A stretch of DNA of 64,000 bases, taken from contig NZ_AUFX01000004.1 in the NCBI RefSeq assembly GCF_000426725.1, positions 620,001 to 684,000 on the forward strand. Direction: 5' to 3'. Every line of letters begins with the position of its first letter. Positions within the stretch are counted from its first letter, which is position 1. A program made the position numbers and the translations under genes. The notes beneath the pieces are model-generated. The model made no database searches. It saw only the letters and a list, made by a program, of their open reading frames with translations, and was not told the origin of the DNA. Origin of the DNA: Sporocytophaga myxococcoides DSM 11118 (GTDB lineage Bacteria; Bacteroidota; Bacteroidia; Cytophagales; Cytophagaceae). Of the stretch, positions 34,741 to 44,409 are shown piece after piece.

Positions 34741-35679
34741 TTATTTTTTAACAACTGATCTTACAATCTTTACCAGTTCGGAATTTCCTTCCTCTTTTGT
34801 TACACTGCTTGGTAAAGCTCTTAAGTACCATTTCACCTCCCAGGTTAGTTTTGCGCCTGGAGCAAGTGTCTTGTAGGCCCCCTGCTGTTCCATTTCAATA
34901 AAAGGGTTCTGAGTATCTGCAAAAACCTCTATCTCCCCCTCTCCTGGTGCGCGCTCAGCAGCCTTTGTATCCTCGAATTTTTTAATCAGTAAAAGACCTT
35001 CGTCTGTATTAGCTATCCAACCTTCACTTCCATCTGCATACAATTTAGCCATATTGCCATCAGTGACTCTGTCAGGCGAATAGGCAAACCATCTTATTCC
35101 GTCAATGTCTTTCATTTTAAGAACACTCATGACAGGGCTGCTTTGCTCAAATTCTTTTTCACCTCTGGGATAAAAAGTTATTGATGATTTCTTTGTCCTG
35201 GTATTTTCCCAAGGTGCTACCTTCAGTTCTTTTCCACTCTCGTTAGTGATTGTATAAGTTACTACAAAACTTGAATCTGAGGGATTTGCAGTAATATTCT
35301 TCTTTATTACTACTCCTAATTTCGAATCCTTTTCACTGGTGAATTCAACAGAGTTTTTTGTAGCTGTAACTTTGTATGGCTTGTCGTGATGCTCCGGAAC
35401 CGGAGGCCAGCCCCATGGATCTTGCGGACTTGTCCAGAATGTTGAACCACCAGGTCCGATGATCTCTTTTCCTCCAAGAGTAAAGGAAGTTATTCTTGCT
35501 CCTTGTCCACCGTCAATCGCCATAACCGTGCTGCCCAATGATACTTTGTAAGTATGTTGACCAGCAGCAGGGCTTTCAATTTTCACAGTTTGGGTTGCTT
35601 GTTTTTTTTGTGCAAAAGTGGTGGCAGCAGCCATAAATGCTGCACTAAAAAAAATGGCTTTAATAAAATTTCTTCTCAT
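34741..35679 (-). CDS. DUF4380 secreted protein
   Basis: A 312-residue protein from the ATG at 35679, which begins a good signal peptide ending 'ATTFAQ'. The mature part matches DUF4380: 'GGQGARITSFTLGGKEIIGPGGSTFWTSPQDPW...WPPVPEH', then beta strands 'KKNITANPSDSSFVVTYTITNESGKEL'. The fold is related to galactose mutarotases, which suggests sugar binding in the periplasm or on the surface. It lies 19 bp downstream of the acyl-CoA ligase gene in the same direction. Confidence 0.8.
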   Translation of the reverse strand: MRRNFIKAIFFSAAFMAAATTFAQKKQATQTVKIESPAAGQHTYKVSLGSTVMAIDGGQGARITSFTLGGKEIIGPGGSTFWTSPQDPWGWPPVPEHHDKPYKVTATKNSVEFTSEKDSKLGVVIKKNITANPSDSSFVVTYTITNESGKELKVAPWENTRTKKSSITFYPRGEKEFEQSSPVMSVLKMKDIDGIRWFAYSPDRVTDGNMAKLYADGSEGWIANTDEGLLLIKKFEDTKAAERAPGEGEIEVFADTQNPFIEMEQQGAYKTLAPGAKLTWEVKWYLRALPSSVTKEEGNSELVKIVRSVVKK

Positions 35680-35698
35680 GAAATATATTTTAGTCTTG

Positions 35699-37465
35699 TT
35701 AAGGTTCTGAATACATCCTTTCAATTACATCTTTAAAGTTTTCAAGAATTACTTTTCTTTTAAGCTTTAAAGTGGGTGTCAGTTCTCCGGACTCTATTGT
35801 CCATAAGTCTTTTACCAGGTGAAATTTCTTTATTTTTTCGAACTGAGCAAAATTTTCATTATAAGCCTCTACTTCTTTTTCAAACTTTTCAATTACAGCC
35901 GGGTCCTTTAAGAGAGAAGATTCATCCGAAAATTGGATTCCTTTTATGGAACACCAGGCTTTAAGACCTGTAAATGAAGGCACAATCAAAGCTGAAGCAA
36001 ATTTTCTTCCATCTCCTACCACCATAATCTGCTCAATAATCCTTGACTCTTTGAATTTATTTTCAATTACCTGAGGTGCAATGTATTTACCTCCGGAAGT
36101 TTTGAACATTTCTTTTTTCCGATCTGTGATCTTGAGAAATCTTCCATCAATAAATTCACCAATGTCGCCGGTATGGAACCAGCCTTCGCTGTCTATTACA
36201 TCTGCTGTAAGGTCAGGCTTATTGTAGTAGCCTTTCATTACATGTGGACCTTTTGTTAGAATTTCTCCATCAGGAGCAATTTTGGCTTCCACATTTTCCA
36301 ATACCAGTCCCACAGTTCCTACCATACTATCCCCTTCTTCCGGTCTGTTAACCGCTATAACCGGCGAGGTTTCTGTGAGACCATATCCTTCCATCACTTT
36401 TACCTGAGCCGCCCAGAACACTTTTGCCAATCTGGGCTGTAATGCAGCTCCACCTGATATGATCACAATTATATTTCCACCGAGAGCTTCTCTCCATTTG
36501 TTAAATATAATCTTGTTAGCCAACCAAAGCTGAAAGTTATAAAAAATACCTTGATTTACATTATTTTCGAATTGGTGTCCCAAATCGAGGGCCCAATAAA
36601 ATAGTTTCTTTTTTATTCCAGTCAGAGAGGTTCCTTTTTCTACAATCTTGTCATAAACCTTTTCCAAAAGTCGTGGAACTGTAACAAAAATGTGAGGCTG
36701 TACTTCCTTCAGATTCTCTGCAACTGTATTAATATTTTCTGCATAATAAATAGAAATTCCGCAACGAGTGTAGAGATAAATAAGCATCCTTTCATAAACA
36801 TGGCTAAGCGGCAAGAAGCTCAGAGCCCTATGGTGATGATTGACTGGCAACAGAGGTGCACAAGCTTCTACGTTACTTAGAATATTTGCATGCGTCAGCA
36901 TTACTCCTTTCGGATTTCCGGTTGTCCCGGAAGTATAAATCAATGTGACCAGGTCCTCAGATTTAATCGATGCCTTTATATTTTGCAGTTCAGTTACATT
37001 AATTTCTTCACCCAGCGATTTAATCTCTTGCCAGTTTTTTACCCCGGAAATGTTATCAAAAGAGTAAATTTCTTTGATCGATGTTACTCCTTTTGAAGCA
37101 ACTTTTGATTTATCATATAGCTCCTGGTCAGCCGCAAAAATCAGTTTTATGTCTGCATCCTGAAAGATAAAATGGTAGTTGTCAACAGTATTCGTAGGAT
37201 AAACAGGAACGCTAACTGCGCCTATCTGCTGCAGGGCTATATCTACAAAATTCCATTCCGGTCTGTTTGGGGAAACTATAGCAACTTTATCATCCTTTTT
37301 GATTCCCAGTTTGAGAAGGCCGCTGCTTAGTTTATCTGCTATGGCTGCGTATTCCTGTGAACTGTATTTTTTCCAGTTACCACTTACTTTACAGGCTAAA
37401 GCATCATCTTTTGGAAAATTTTTTACCTGAAAATCAAGTAAATCAAATAGTCTTTTAAATTCCAT
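35699..37465 (-). CDS. Long-chain fatty acid--CoA ligase (AMP-forming)
   Basis: A 588-residue adenylate-forming enzyme. ATP-binding motif 'LIYTSGTTGNPKGVMLTH' (about 173-190), 'VMEGYGLTETSPVIAVN' (A5), 'GWFHTGDIG' (A7) and 'FKTSGGKYIAPQVIENKF' (A10 Lys region). It matches the FadD15-like bacterial branch in length and order. It activates fatty acids for beta-oxidation or phospholipid synthesis at the inner membrane. DUF4380 follows 19 bp later. Confidence 0.92.
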   Translation of the reverse strand: MEFKRLFDLLDFQVKNFPKDDALACKVSGNWKKYSSQEYAAIADKLSSGLLKLGIKKDDKVAIVSPNRPEWNFVDIALQQIGAVSVPVYPTNTVDNYHFIFQDADIKLIFAADQELYDKSKVASKGVTSIKEIYSFDNISGVKNWQEIKSLGEEINVTELQNIKASIKSEDLVTLIYTSGTTGNPKGVMLTHANILSNVEACAPLLPVNHHHRALSFLPLSHVYERMLIYLYTRCGISIYYAENINTVAENLKEVQPHIFVTVPRLLEKVYDKIVEKGTSLTGIKKKLFYWALDLGHQFENNVNQGIFYNFQLWLANKIIFNKWREALGGNIIVIISGGAALQPRLAKVFWAAQVKVMEGYGLTETSPVIAVNRPEEGDSMVGTVGLVLENVEAKIAPDGEILTKGPHVMKGYYNKPDLTADVIDSEGWFHTGDIGEFIDGRFLKITDRKKEMFKTSGGKYIAPQVIENKFKESRIIEQIMVVGDGRKFASALIVPSFTGLKAWCSIKGIQFSDESSLLKDPAVIEKFEKEVEAYNENFAQFEKIKKFHLVKDLWTIESGELTPTLKLKRKVILENFKDVIERMYSEP

Positions 37466-37561
37466 AGCTTTAAAGAATTTAGTGAAAATATTTATCTAGA
37501 AGAGAATAAACGCAGATATAATCCGCGTAGCGGGAAAATTTTTTAATGTCGAGCGAGTGGA

Positions 37562-39400
37562 TTAAATTTTATCGCCGCGAAGCTTTCTGAATCGCTTTCT
37601 TGCTTCAACATTAAAGATGCTTCCAGGATATTTAATCATAAAGTCCTGATAAATCTGCATCGCTTTCTGATTATCCTTTTTGTTTTCCTCATATATGATT
37701 CCCGTCAAAAACAAAGCATCATCACCAAGGATATCAGTAGAGAAAGAAGTATTTATCTTCTCAAGTGCAAGAAGGCTTTTATCGAAGTCACCTAATTTTC
37801 TGTAAATCTTTGCTTCCAATAAAAGGACCTCATCCGCCAAAGAATGCTTTGGATATTTTTTTAAAATTTCCTCTGCTCTTTCAATAGCCTCAATATTTTT
37901 ATTTCTGAAAAGAAGAAAATCAATCTTGGCATATTCCTTCATTGCTTCATTTGTTGTATCTGTATCCAGAATAGTATTGTCCTGGATCAGAAGGCTAAGA
38001 TTCATCGCATCATTTGAAATTTCTCTGGAGGTAGCAATTTTAAGGATATCAAGATGTTCCTGTGCCAGGTCAAATTCACCTTTGTAATAATTTAATTTGG
38101 CATTTTTTAGCTTTGCTTCATGACCGATCGGATCCTCTTTCATGGCTTTTTCTGCTTGAGAATACAATAATGTTGCTTCCCAAGGTTCTTCTTTTAAGAG
38201 ATAAATATCCCCAAGATCAATTTTGATTTTTGCTGTTAAACGGTTATCATTCCTGGAATAATTCAATGCGTCGTTTAATATAATTACAGCAGTATCCTTA
38301 TTGTCCAGATAAAATGCTTCCAGTAAAGCCATGTTTTTCATAGCTTCAGTGGTATAAGGAGATTTACCCAGTTCTTTGATAAGATTTTTGTAATCAGTTA
38401 TTAACAATCTGATCTGAGTTTCATTGACAGGAAATGTATTTTTAACCAGTTCTTCTCTGGAATTAATCAACATTCTTTTTGCCTGGCCATAATGAACTCC
38501 GTTCCTGTATTCATCCACAACATATTGGAAAAATTTTGACGCTGCTTCGTAGTCTTTGTTCTCCATTGCAATTCTGCCCACCTCAATCATTTTCATTCCC
38601 TGCATTTTGTATCTTTTATCCAGAGCCTTCGATTGCATAAACGCTTTGGTGAAATTTTTCTGCTGAATATTCATCCAAAGAAGCATTTCATTAAATGCAG
38701 CATCATTGGGGTCTTTTTGTATTTTTTCATACAAAGTGGTTTCCAGCAAATCAAAATCTTCTTTTTCTGTCAGAATATTCTGAAACTGGTTTTTCACATT
38801 TTCCAATTCGTTTGGATCATTTTTCAGATAATTCAGCATTTCTTCAATCATTAATGCATTATTATTCTGAATTTTATAGAGTTCAGCTAGTTTAAAACTG
38901 TATAAATTTCTGTCATTTAGTGACTTTCGAGAACTTATATACAATTCCGCAGCTTTATCCACATTTCCGGATTTCACCAGATAATCCGCAATTTTTTCTG
39001 TTAAAGAAGGATTTTCACGAACAGCTTCAGAAAGGTTTGAAAATTCCTTCTGCGCTTTGTCCTGTGAAGAGAATTTTTGTAAATGAAGGAAGAGGTCAGC
39101 TTTATAAAAAGATTCGTTAGGATTGCTCTTAATCATCTTTTTGATGAGCTTCTCTCCCTCAGTAATATTTTTTTCGTGGATTAAAGAATTATAGAAATTA
39201 GAATAGATCAGCGGAAGGTTTTCAGACTTTTTACTGATTTTTTCGTATTCAGAAAGAGCTTTACTGTATTCCTGGTTATTAAAGTATTCATTGGCAATTT
39301 TTATTTCAGGAGAGACTTGTGCATATAAAAAGTTTGTAGTTGCCAAAAACAAAAATGCAACAAGAGTGGTTAAGGAAATATAAAGCTTCTTCACATTCAT
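37562..39400 (-). CDS. Secreted tetratricopeptide-repeat protein
   Basis: A 612-residue protein from the ATG at 39400 (a TTG three codons upstream is also in frame). Signal peptide ends 'NFLYAQ'. The whole mature part is helical TPR sequence ('EYFNNQEYSKALSEYEKISKK', 'AAELYISSRKSLNDRNLYSFKLAELYKIQNN', '...FLTGIIYEENKKDNQKAMQIYQDFMIKYPGS' style). The last repeats resemble YbgF/Tol-Pal-type TPRs, which scaffold envelope complexes. The specific role is unknown. It flanks the AT-rich gap with DnaA-box matches. Confidence 0.8.
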   Translation of the reverse strand: MNVKKLYISLTTLVAFLFLATTNFLYAQVSPEIKIANEYFNNQEYSKALSEYEKISKKSENLPLIYSNFYNSLIHEKNITEGEKLIKKMIKSNPNESFYKADLFLHLQKFSSQDKAQKEFSNLSEAVRENPSLTEKIADYLVKSGNVDKAAELYISSRKSLNDRNLYSFKLAELYKIQNNNALMIEEMLNYLKNDPNELENVKNQFQNILTEKEDFDLLETTLYEKIQKDPNDAAFNEMLLWMNIQQKNFTKAFMQSKALDKRYKMQGMKMIEVGRIAMENKDYEAASKFFQYVVDEYRNGVHYGQAKRMLINSREELVKNTFPVNETQIRLLITDYKNLIKELGKSPYTTEAMKNMALLEAFYLDNKDTAVIILNDALNYSRNDNRLTAKIKIDLGDIYLLKEEPWEATLLYSQAEKAMKEDPIGHEAKLKNAKLNYYKGEFDLAQEHLDILKIATSREISNDAMNLSLLIQDNTILDTDTTNEAMKEYAKIDFLLFRNKNIEAIERAEEILKKYPKHSLADEVLLLEAKIYRKLGDFDKSLLALEKINTSFSTDILGDDALFLTGIIYEENKKDNQKAMQIYQDFMIKYPGSIFNVEARKRFRKLRGDKI

Positions 39401-39420
39401 ATTTTTCAAACTGACTTATT

Positions 39421-39665
39421 AATCCCTTATTTTATTAATTAAATATTTAAATAATTATTATATATAATATATCCCTGTGAATAAGTTGAAAACTTTAATT
39501 ATTCACGTCTTGATTTTTTGTGAAGTTTATAATTCTTGATTTATATCTTTTTTATCCACAGGTTATATAACGATTTAATGATTGATTATTAGATATTTTT
39601 GGTTTTTATTAACGATTGAAAATTTTTTAATGTGTATTTATCCTTAAACAATGTGGATTGAGGAT
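39421..39665. other. Candidate replication origin: AT-rich stretch with DnaA boxes
   Basis: In the 450-bp non-coding gap between the TPR gene and the Ig-like lipoprotein gene there is one perfect DnaA box, TTATCCACA (39552-39560). A second match to TTATNCACA lies on the other strand (TGTGAATAA, 39476-39484), and a one-mismatch copy, TTATTCACG, is at 39499-39507. Looser matches are at 39631 and 39652. A nearly pure A/T tract of about 50 bp (39425-39472) precedes them, like an unwinding element. Four parS sites and mnmG lie 3-5 kb away. This is suggestive of oriC but not proof. Confidence 0.5.
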
Positions 39666-39854
39666 TGTTATAAATAATCCACCATTTTTGACCATGTTAT
39701 TTTTGCTGAATTTTGGTTCGTTGATAAAAGTTGCATCTCAGATTGTTTTCAGATTTTGAAAATAAATTTCTTAATGATTTAATCACATTGAATGTTGAAA
39801 ATGTTGATTTGTTAAGTCTTTAATATCAGTATTTTATATTTTTATTAATAAAAG

Positions 39855-41471
39855 TTAAAATTCTATGTTGATATCTCTGACTTCCCAGTTAGCTCTTAGC
39901 CCAATTTTCTCCTTATAGTGGATAACAGGTTCTGCTTGGATCATCTTTTCAAGATCTGCATTGTCCCATTTACCATTGTTATTAACATCTACGAGAATTC
40001 GTATATAATACGTTCCTGGATTAAGAAAATTCAATTCGTATTTTTTAGGGTTCTTCAGCGTGAGAATCGGATTGTATTTATCATCTAATAATTCAAAAAA
40101 GTAGTTTTTAGCTTCTGTAGTGATAGTTCCCGAAAGGATTGCATAGTCTTCTTCCTTTTTCACAGTAAACTTCTCCTTTAAGCCCCTATTATAGTTATTT
40201 AAGAAATCCTTTATTGTACTGTCTGGTATAATTAGAAATAGGGAATCTTTATTCTCTGGATAATATATATCCACCTCTGCCTGTAATTTCTGTTTGTTAA
40301 GAGTAAAGTTTTTCTTTTCGAATGGTTTGACTAATGAGTCTTGCTTTATTTGAAATTGACTGAAATCTATTTCTGTGACTGGACTAGAGAAGTTTAATTT
40401 TATCTTGTTTCCTTTAGGATTTAGTTTTCCATTATCGGGGTTAACTGTTATAACTAATGGAGTTTTTGTTTCCGTCTTCTTCTTTGTTTTAGATTCATAG
40501 ATAATTCTAATGTTCCCTCTTCCTATATTTCCAGATGAATCTTCTAACGCTAATCTTATAGGAATACTATCCTCCATTATTTTCCATGTATTGTATATTT
40601 TAATTGTATTGCCTTGATTTTCAATTAAATAGCTTACATTAAATAATGTATCTTTCTGATATTCAATACGTTGTGATTTTATTCCTTCTTTCAGTTTGAT
40701 TGTAAACTCATTTTCGTTAATGATGGAAGTAGATATTATCTCAGGAGCTGTAGTATCAATTTTTGTTAGGTATATATCTGAATTAGTTATGTTACTATCT
40801 ATTGTGATTTTAGTCTTGAAACCTATTTTTTCTTTAGAATCATATTTTAGATTATTACTTAAATCTTCTAATGCATATAGGTCATAAGCGCCTTTTTTAA
40901 TATTGGTGATTTTGTATTGATCGTTTTCAGATTTAGCAAAGTATAGCGGTTTTGAATTGGATATGTTTAATGTATCATTACTTTTATATAGTGCTACAGA
41001 TATATTGGATAATGGTTTATTGGTTAATAAATCTGTAACTTTTCCAGAGATAGTTAATGTATCCAGTATTGGTCCAGTACTAAATGCTATTGAAAAGTTT
41101 TTTGGTGCATTGTTTTCAGTTATATCTTGAATCGCATTCCTGAAGTTTAATGTATAGGTAGTATTTTCTTCAAATGGTTTGTTGAATGTTATTGAGAGTT
41201 TTTTACCTCTGATTTTGTAAGTATATTCAGACTTGATAGTTGGAGAGATTATTAATTGCTCCATGAAATTGTTCTCTTTGATCTCTTCATCAAATTCAAA
41301 TGTCATCGTGTTTGATTTGAAATCTAAAGAATTTGGCTTTGGATATGATTTGACGACTTTAGGAGGTTTTGCATCTTTTGGACCTCCTTGTGGAGCCTGA
41401 ATATTTGCACAGGCTTTCAAAAATATGATTATAAAAATTGCTGTTATTGCTGTAAAAATGTGTCTTATCAT
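39855..41471 (-). CDS. Ig-like (Big_5) domain lipoprotein
   Basis: A 538-residue protein with a lipobox ('IFLKACANI', Cys at about 21). The N-terminal 'QAPQGGPKDAKPPKVVKSYPKPNSLDF' and following strands match the Big_5 Ig-like domain found in a conserved Bacteroidota lipoprotein. A carboxypeptidase-like 'ISGKVTDLLTNKPLSNISVALYK' module starts near residue 140. A second 'VNPDNGKLNPKGNKIKLNFSSPVT' Ig-like segment follows near 345. Probably in the outer membrane; the function is unknown. It overlaps the methyltransferase gene by 4 bp. Confidence 0.85.
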   Translation of the reverse strand: MIRHIFTAITAIFIIIFLKACANIQAPQGGPKDAKPPKVVKSYPKPNSLDFKSNTMTFEFDEEIKENNFMEQLIISPTIKSEYTYKIRGKKLSITFNKPFEENTTYTLNFRNAIQDITENNAPKNFSIAFSTGPILDTLTISGKVTDLLTNKPLSNISVALYKSNDTLNISNSKPLYFAKSENDQYKITNIKKGAYDLYALEDLSNNLKYDSKEKIGFKTKITIDSNITNSDIYLTKIDTTAPEIISTSIINENEFTIKLKEGIKSQRIEYQKDTLFNVSYLIENQGNTIKIYNTWKIMEDSIPIRLALEDSSGNIGRGNIRIIYESKTKKKTETKTPLVITVNPDNGKLNPKGNKIKLNFSSPVTEIDFSQFQIKQDSLVKPFEKKNFTLNKQKLQAEVDIYYPENKDSLFLIIPDSTIKDFLNNYNRGLKEKFTVKKEEDYAILSGTITTEAKNYFFELLDDKYNPILTLKNPKKYELNFLNPGTYYIRILVDVNNNGKWDNADLEKMIQAEPVIHYKEKIGLRANWEVRDINIEF

Positions 41472-42349
41472 TTTTTTATTCTTGCGATGTATATGATACT
41501 AGAGTAGTTTCCTGATTCTTTTTTTGCTTTTAAATTCGATTTATATCCAGTAAAGAAAGCATTTAAAAGGTTATTTGTTCCTTTATATTTTTCACTTAAC
41601 ATGCTTACATAATAGCTGTCGAATTTCATTGGTTTTGTTTCGATCAGTTGAAATCCTGTTTGAGTTAGCAAATTGTTAAGAGCTGTCTTTGAGAAATGAT
41701 AAAGATGTCTTGGAACATCATAAGCTGCCCAAGTTTCCTGGTAATATTTTGAGTCATTAGACTCCAAATTGGGAACCGCTATGATTAGTGTTCCATCTTC
41801 TTTTATTAGTTCCTTTATTTTTGTTATTGCTTTAACGGGATCATGTATATGCTCAAGGACGTGCCAAAGAGTGATTACATTATATTCTTTTATGGCTTTT
41901 ATTTCATTTATGTTTCCATAAATTTCTTTTCCCGTAAGATCTTTGGCCTTTTGTCTGGCTCCATTATCAGGTTCTGTACCTGTTATTCTCCATCCATTTT
42001 CCTGACACTTCTTAAGAAAGTATCCTGTTCCACATCCTATATCAAGTAGGTTTCCTGGTTTGGAATATTTGTTTATTAACTCAAGTTTAGCATTAAGAGT
42101 TATTTTTCTTATTCGATGGTAGATTGCATTAATTATACCTTTCTTAGAATCTGTATGCGATACATATTTTTCGGATTGGTAGTATCTTCCTATGTTCTCT
42201 TCATCAGGTTGTGGTGAAGTGATGTTGAGTTTACACTTAGGGCATTCTAATAAGTTAAATTTCTCCTGTGTAATAGAGTAATCTTTAATGTTTAATTTAA
42301 GTCCTAATCCTGTAGAATGACAAACAGGGCATGAGGTAATCTCTTTCAT
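41468..42349 (-). CDS. Class I SAM-dependent methyltransferase with N-terminal zinc ribbon
   Basis: A 293-residue protein. It begins with a CPVC ... CPKC zinc ribbon (about residues 7-40), then a SAM-binding core 'GNLLDIGCGTGYFLKKCQENGW' (about 96-117), 'GTEPDNGARQKAKD' and 'VITLWHVLEHIHDP'. This ribbon-plus-methyltransferase layout occurs in sugar and tRNA-linked methyltransferases, and the substrate here is unknown. It lies 1 bp after mnmG and overlaps the lipoprotein gene by 4 bp. Confidence 0.85.
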   Translation of the reverse strand: MKEITSCPVCHSTGLGLKLNIKDYSITQEKFNLLECPKCKLNITSPQPDEENIGRYYQSEKYVSHTDSKKGIINAIYHRIRKITLNAKLELINKYSKPGNLLDIGCGTGYFLKKCQENGWRITGTEPDNGARQKAKDLTGKEIYGNINEIKAIKEYNVITLWHVLEHIHDPVKAITKIKELIKEDGTLIIAVPNLESNDSKYYQETWAAYDVPRHLYHFSKTALNNLLTQTGFQLIETKPMKFDSYYVSMLSEKYKGTNNLLNAFFTGYKSNLKAKKESGNYSSIIYIARIKK

Positions 42350-42350
42350 T

Positions 42351-44216
42351 TTATTTTCCTAGATAAATCATTAGGACAGAAATGTCAGATGGAGTTATTC
42401 CACTTATTCGTGATGCTTGTCCTAGTGTTTTTGGTTTAATTCTTTTTAACTTTTCCCTTGCTTCTGCAGATAGAGCAACCAAACTATCGTAATTCATGGA
42501 TTCATTTATTTGAAAGTTTTCCATGTTTGTCATTTTCTTAGCCAGTGCTTCTTCCTTCTGAATATAGCTTTCATATTTTACTTCTATAGAAGTTTGCTCA
42601 ACTATGTCATCGCTATATTTAGAGATTAGATTATTTGTATCTTCATTGATATTTGCCAAGTCTTTTATATCAAGATCTGGTCGTTTTATCAGGTTAAGAT
42701 ATGTTGCCTTTTCTCTTATTTGGGCACTTCCTAGTTCTTCTAATCTGGAGTTGATTTGTTCTGGCTGGAATTTAAATGCTTTTAATTGTTCGGTTAGATC
42801 TGAAACGCCTTTTTTCTTTTCCTTCATTTTTTCAAATCTTTCTCTGCTTGCAAGTCCTAATGCATATCCTTTTGCAGTTAATCTTAGATCTGCATTATCT
42901 TGACGAAGTAGTATTCTATATTCTGCTCTTGAAGTAAACATTCTATATGGTTCTTCTGTGCCTTTATTTACCAGATCGTCAATTAAGACTCCTATATATG
43001 CTTCTGATCTTCCAAGAATAAACTCTTCCTTTTCATGGACTTTATTATGAGCGTTTATTCCTGCAATTAAACCTTGGCATGCTGCTTCTTCATATCCTGT
43101 TGTTCCATTGATTTGCCCGGCAAAGTATAGGTTTTCCAGGATCTTTGTTTCAAGAGTTAGCTTTAATTGGGTAGGTGGGAAATAATCGTATTCTATTGCA
43201 TACCCAGGTCTGAACATTTTTACATTCTCAAATCCAGGGATTAGTTTTAAAGCGTTGTATTGTACATCTTCAGGTAATGAGGTAGAGAAACCATTGACAT
43301 ATATTTCTACAGTATTCCATCCTTCTGGTTCTACAAATATCTGGTGTCTCTCCTTATCCGCAAATCTGTTTATTTTATCCTCTACAGATGGACAATATCT
43401 AGGGCCTAATCCTTTTATCCTCCCAGTATACATTGGAGATTTATCAAATCCTGTCTTTAATACTTCATGTACATCTTTATTTGTATAGGTTATGTAGCAA
43501 CTTCTCTGTGCTTTTGGCGCTGATGTTTCTTCTGAATAGGAGAATTTACCAGGATTTTCATCACCTTTTTGTTCTTCCATTCTTTGATAGTTGAGAGATC
43601 TACCATCTATTCTTGGTGGAGTTCCTGTTTTCATTCTTCCTGCTTCAAATCCTAATTCAACAAGTTGTTCTGTTATTCCTGTTGCGGCCTTTTCTGCGGT
43701 TCTTCCTCCTCCAAACCTTTTTTCTCCAATATGTATTATACCATTTAAGAATGTACCATTAGTTAGAACTACTGATTTGGCTTTTATTTCAATACCCATT
43801 CCTGTCCTAACTCCTACTACCCTGCCATCCTTTACAAGAAGTCCGCTAATCATTTCTTGCCAGAAGTCTACATTAGGTGTTCTTTCCAGAGTCAATCTCC
43901 ATTCTTCAGCAAATTTCATTCTATCATTTTGACTTCTTGGGCTCCACATTGCAGGTCCTTTAGATCTATTTAGCATCCTGAATTGGATCATTGATTTATC
44001 GGATATAATACCCGACTGCCCACCTAAAGCATCTATTTCTCTTACAATTTGCCCTTTTGCCACTCCTCCCATTGCAGGATTACAAGACATTTGAGCTATT
44101 GTTTGCATGTTCATTGTTGCTAATAATACTGTTGATCCCATATTGGCAGCAGCAGCAGCAGCTTCACATCCGGCATGACCTGCACCTACAACAATTACAT
44201 CGTATTCTTTAAACAT
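42351..44216 (-). CDS. mnmG: tRNA uridine-5-carboxymethylaminomethyl modification enzyme MnmG (GidA)
   Basis: A 621-residue FAD protein that, with MnmE, modifies the wobble uridine of several tRNAs. The FAD motif '[21 protein letters not shown]' variant is at 8-28; '[23 protein letters not shown]' and '[19 protein letters not shown]' are family signatures; a GidA C-terminal domain follows. The length matches the family. In many bacteria this gene lies next to the chromosomal origin, which fits the parS sites upstream of its start. Confidence 0.97.
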   Translation of the reverse strand: MFKEYDVIVVGAGHAGCEAAAAAANMGSTVLLATMNMQTIAQMSCNPAMGGVAKGQIVREIDALGGQSGIISDKSMIQFRMLNRSKGPAMWSPRSQNDRMKFAEEWRLTLERTPNVDFWQEMISGLLVKDGRVVGVRTGMGIEIKAKSVVLTNGTFLNGIIHIGEKRFGGGRTAEKAATGITEQLVELGFEAGRMKTGTPPRIDGRSLNYQRMEEQKGDENPGKFSYSEETSAPKAQRSCYITYTNKDVHEVLKTGFDKSPMYTGRIKGLGPRYCPSVEDKINRFADKERHQIFVEPEGWNTVEIYVNGFSTSLPEDVQYNALKLIPGFENVKMFRPGYAIEYDYFPPTQLKLTLETKILENLYFAGQINGTTGYEEAACQGLIAGINAHNKVHEKEEFILGRSEAYIGVLIDDLVNKGTEEPYRMFTSRAEYRILLRQDNADLRLTAKGYALGLASRERFEKMKEKKKGVSDLTEQLKAFKFQPEQINSRLEELGSAQIREKATYLNLIKRPDLDIKDLANINEDTNNLISKYSDDIVEQTSIEVKYESYIQKEEALAKKMTNMENFQINESMNYDSLVALSAEAREKLKRIKPKTLGQASRISGITPSDISVLMIYLGK

Positions 44217-44234
44217 TCTATGAAATTGATTTTA

Positions 44235-44250
44235 TGTTCCACGTGGAACA
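44235..44250. other. parS site 1 (ParB-binding palindrome)
   Basis: TGTTCCACGTGGAACA is a perfect 16-bp palindrome equal to the Bacteroidota form of the parS consensus (TGTTYCACGTGRAACA). It lies 18 bp upstream of the mnmG start. Confidence 0.88.
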
Positions 44251-44325
44251 TAGTTTGATTATTTCGTTATTAACTCTATTAGCCAGAAATTAGTCCAAGT
44301 AGAGTTTTTAGTTTATTATATTTTA

Positions 44326-44341
44326 TGTTCCACGTGAAACA
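44326..44341. other. parS site 2 (ParB-binding palindrome)
   Basis: TGTTCCACGTGAAACA, one step from the perfect palindrome and still within the parS consensus. It lies 91 bp from site 1. Confidence 0.85.
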
Positions 44342-44380
44342 TCTGTTATCGAAATCTTTGTTAGATTTTATTGGTAGAGA

Positions 44381-44396
44381 TGTTCCACGTGGAACT
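44381..44396. other. parS site 3 (ParB-binding palindrome)
   Basis: TGTTCCACGTGGAACT matches parS except at the last base. It lies 55 bp from site 2 and 13 bp before the end of ybeY. Confidence 0.82.
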
Positions 44397-44409
44397 TTAA
44401 TTAGTTTTG

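Noticed and set aside
42351-44216. Several antisense ORFs inside mnmG, uvrA, DUF4175 and gldJ (for example 52534-53157, 60051-60395)
   Set aside because: They are antisense shadows of well-supported genes with no motif, arising from codon bias.
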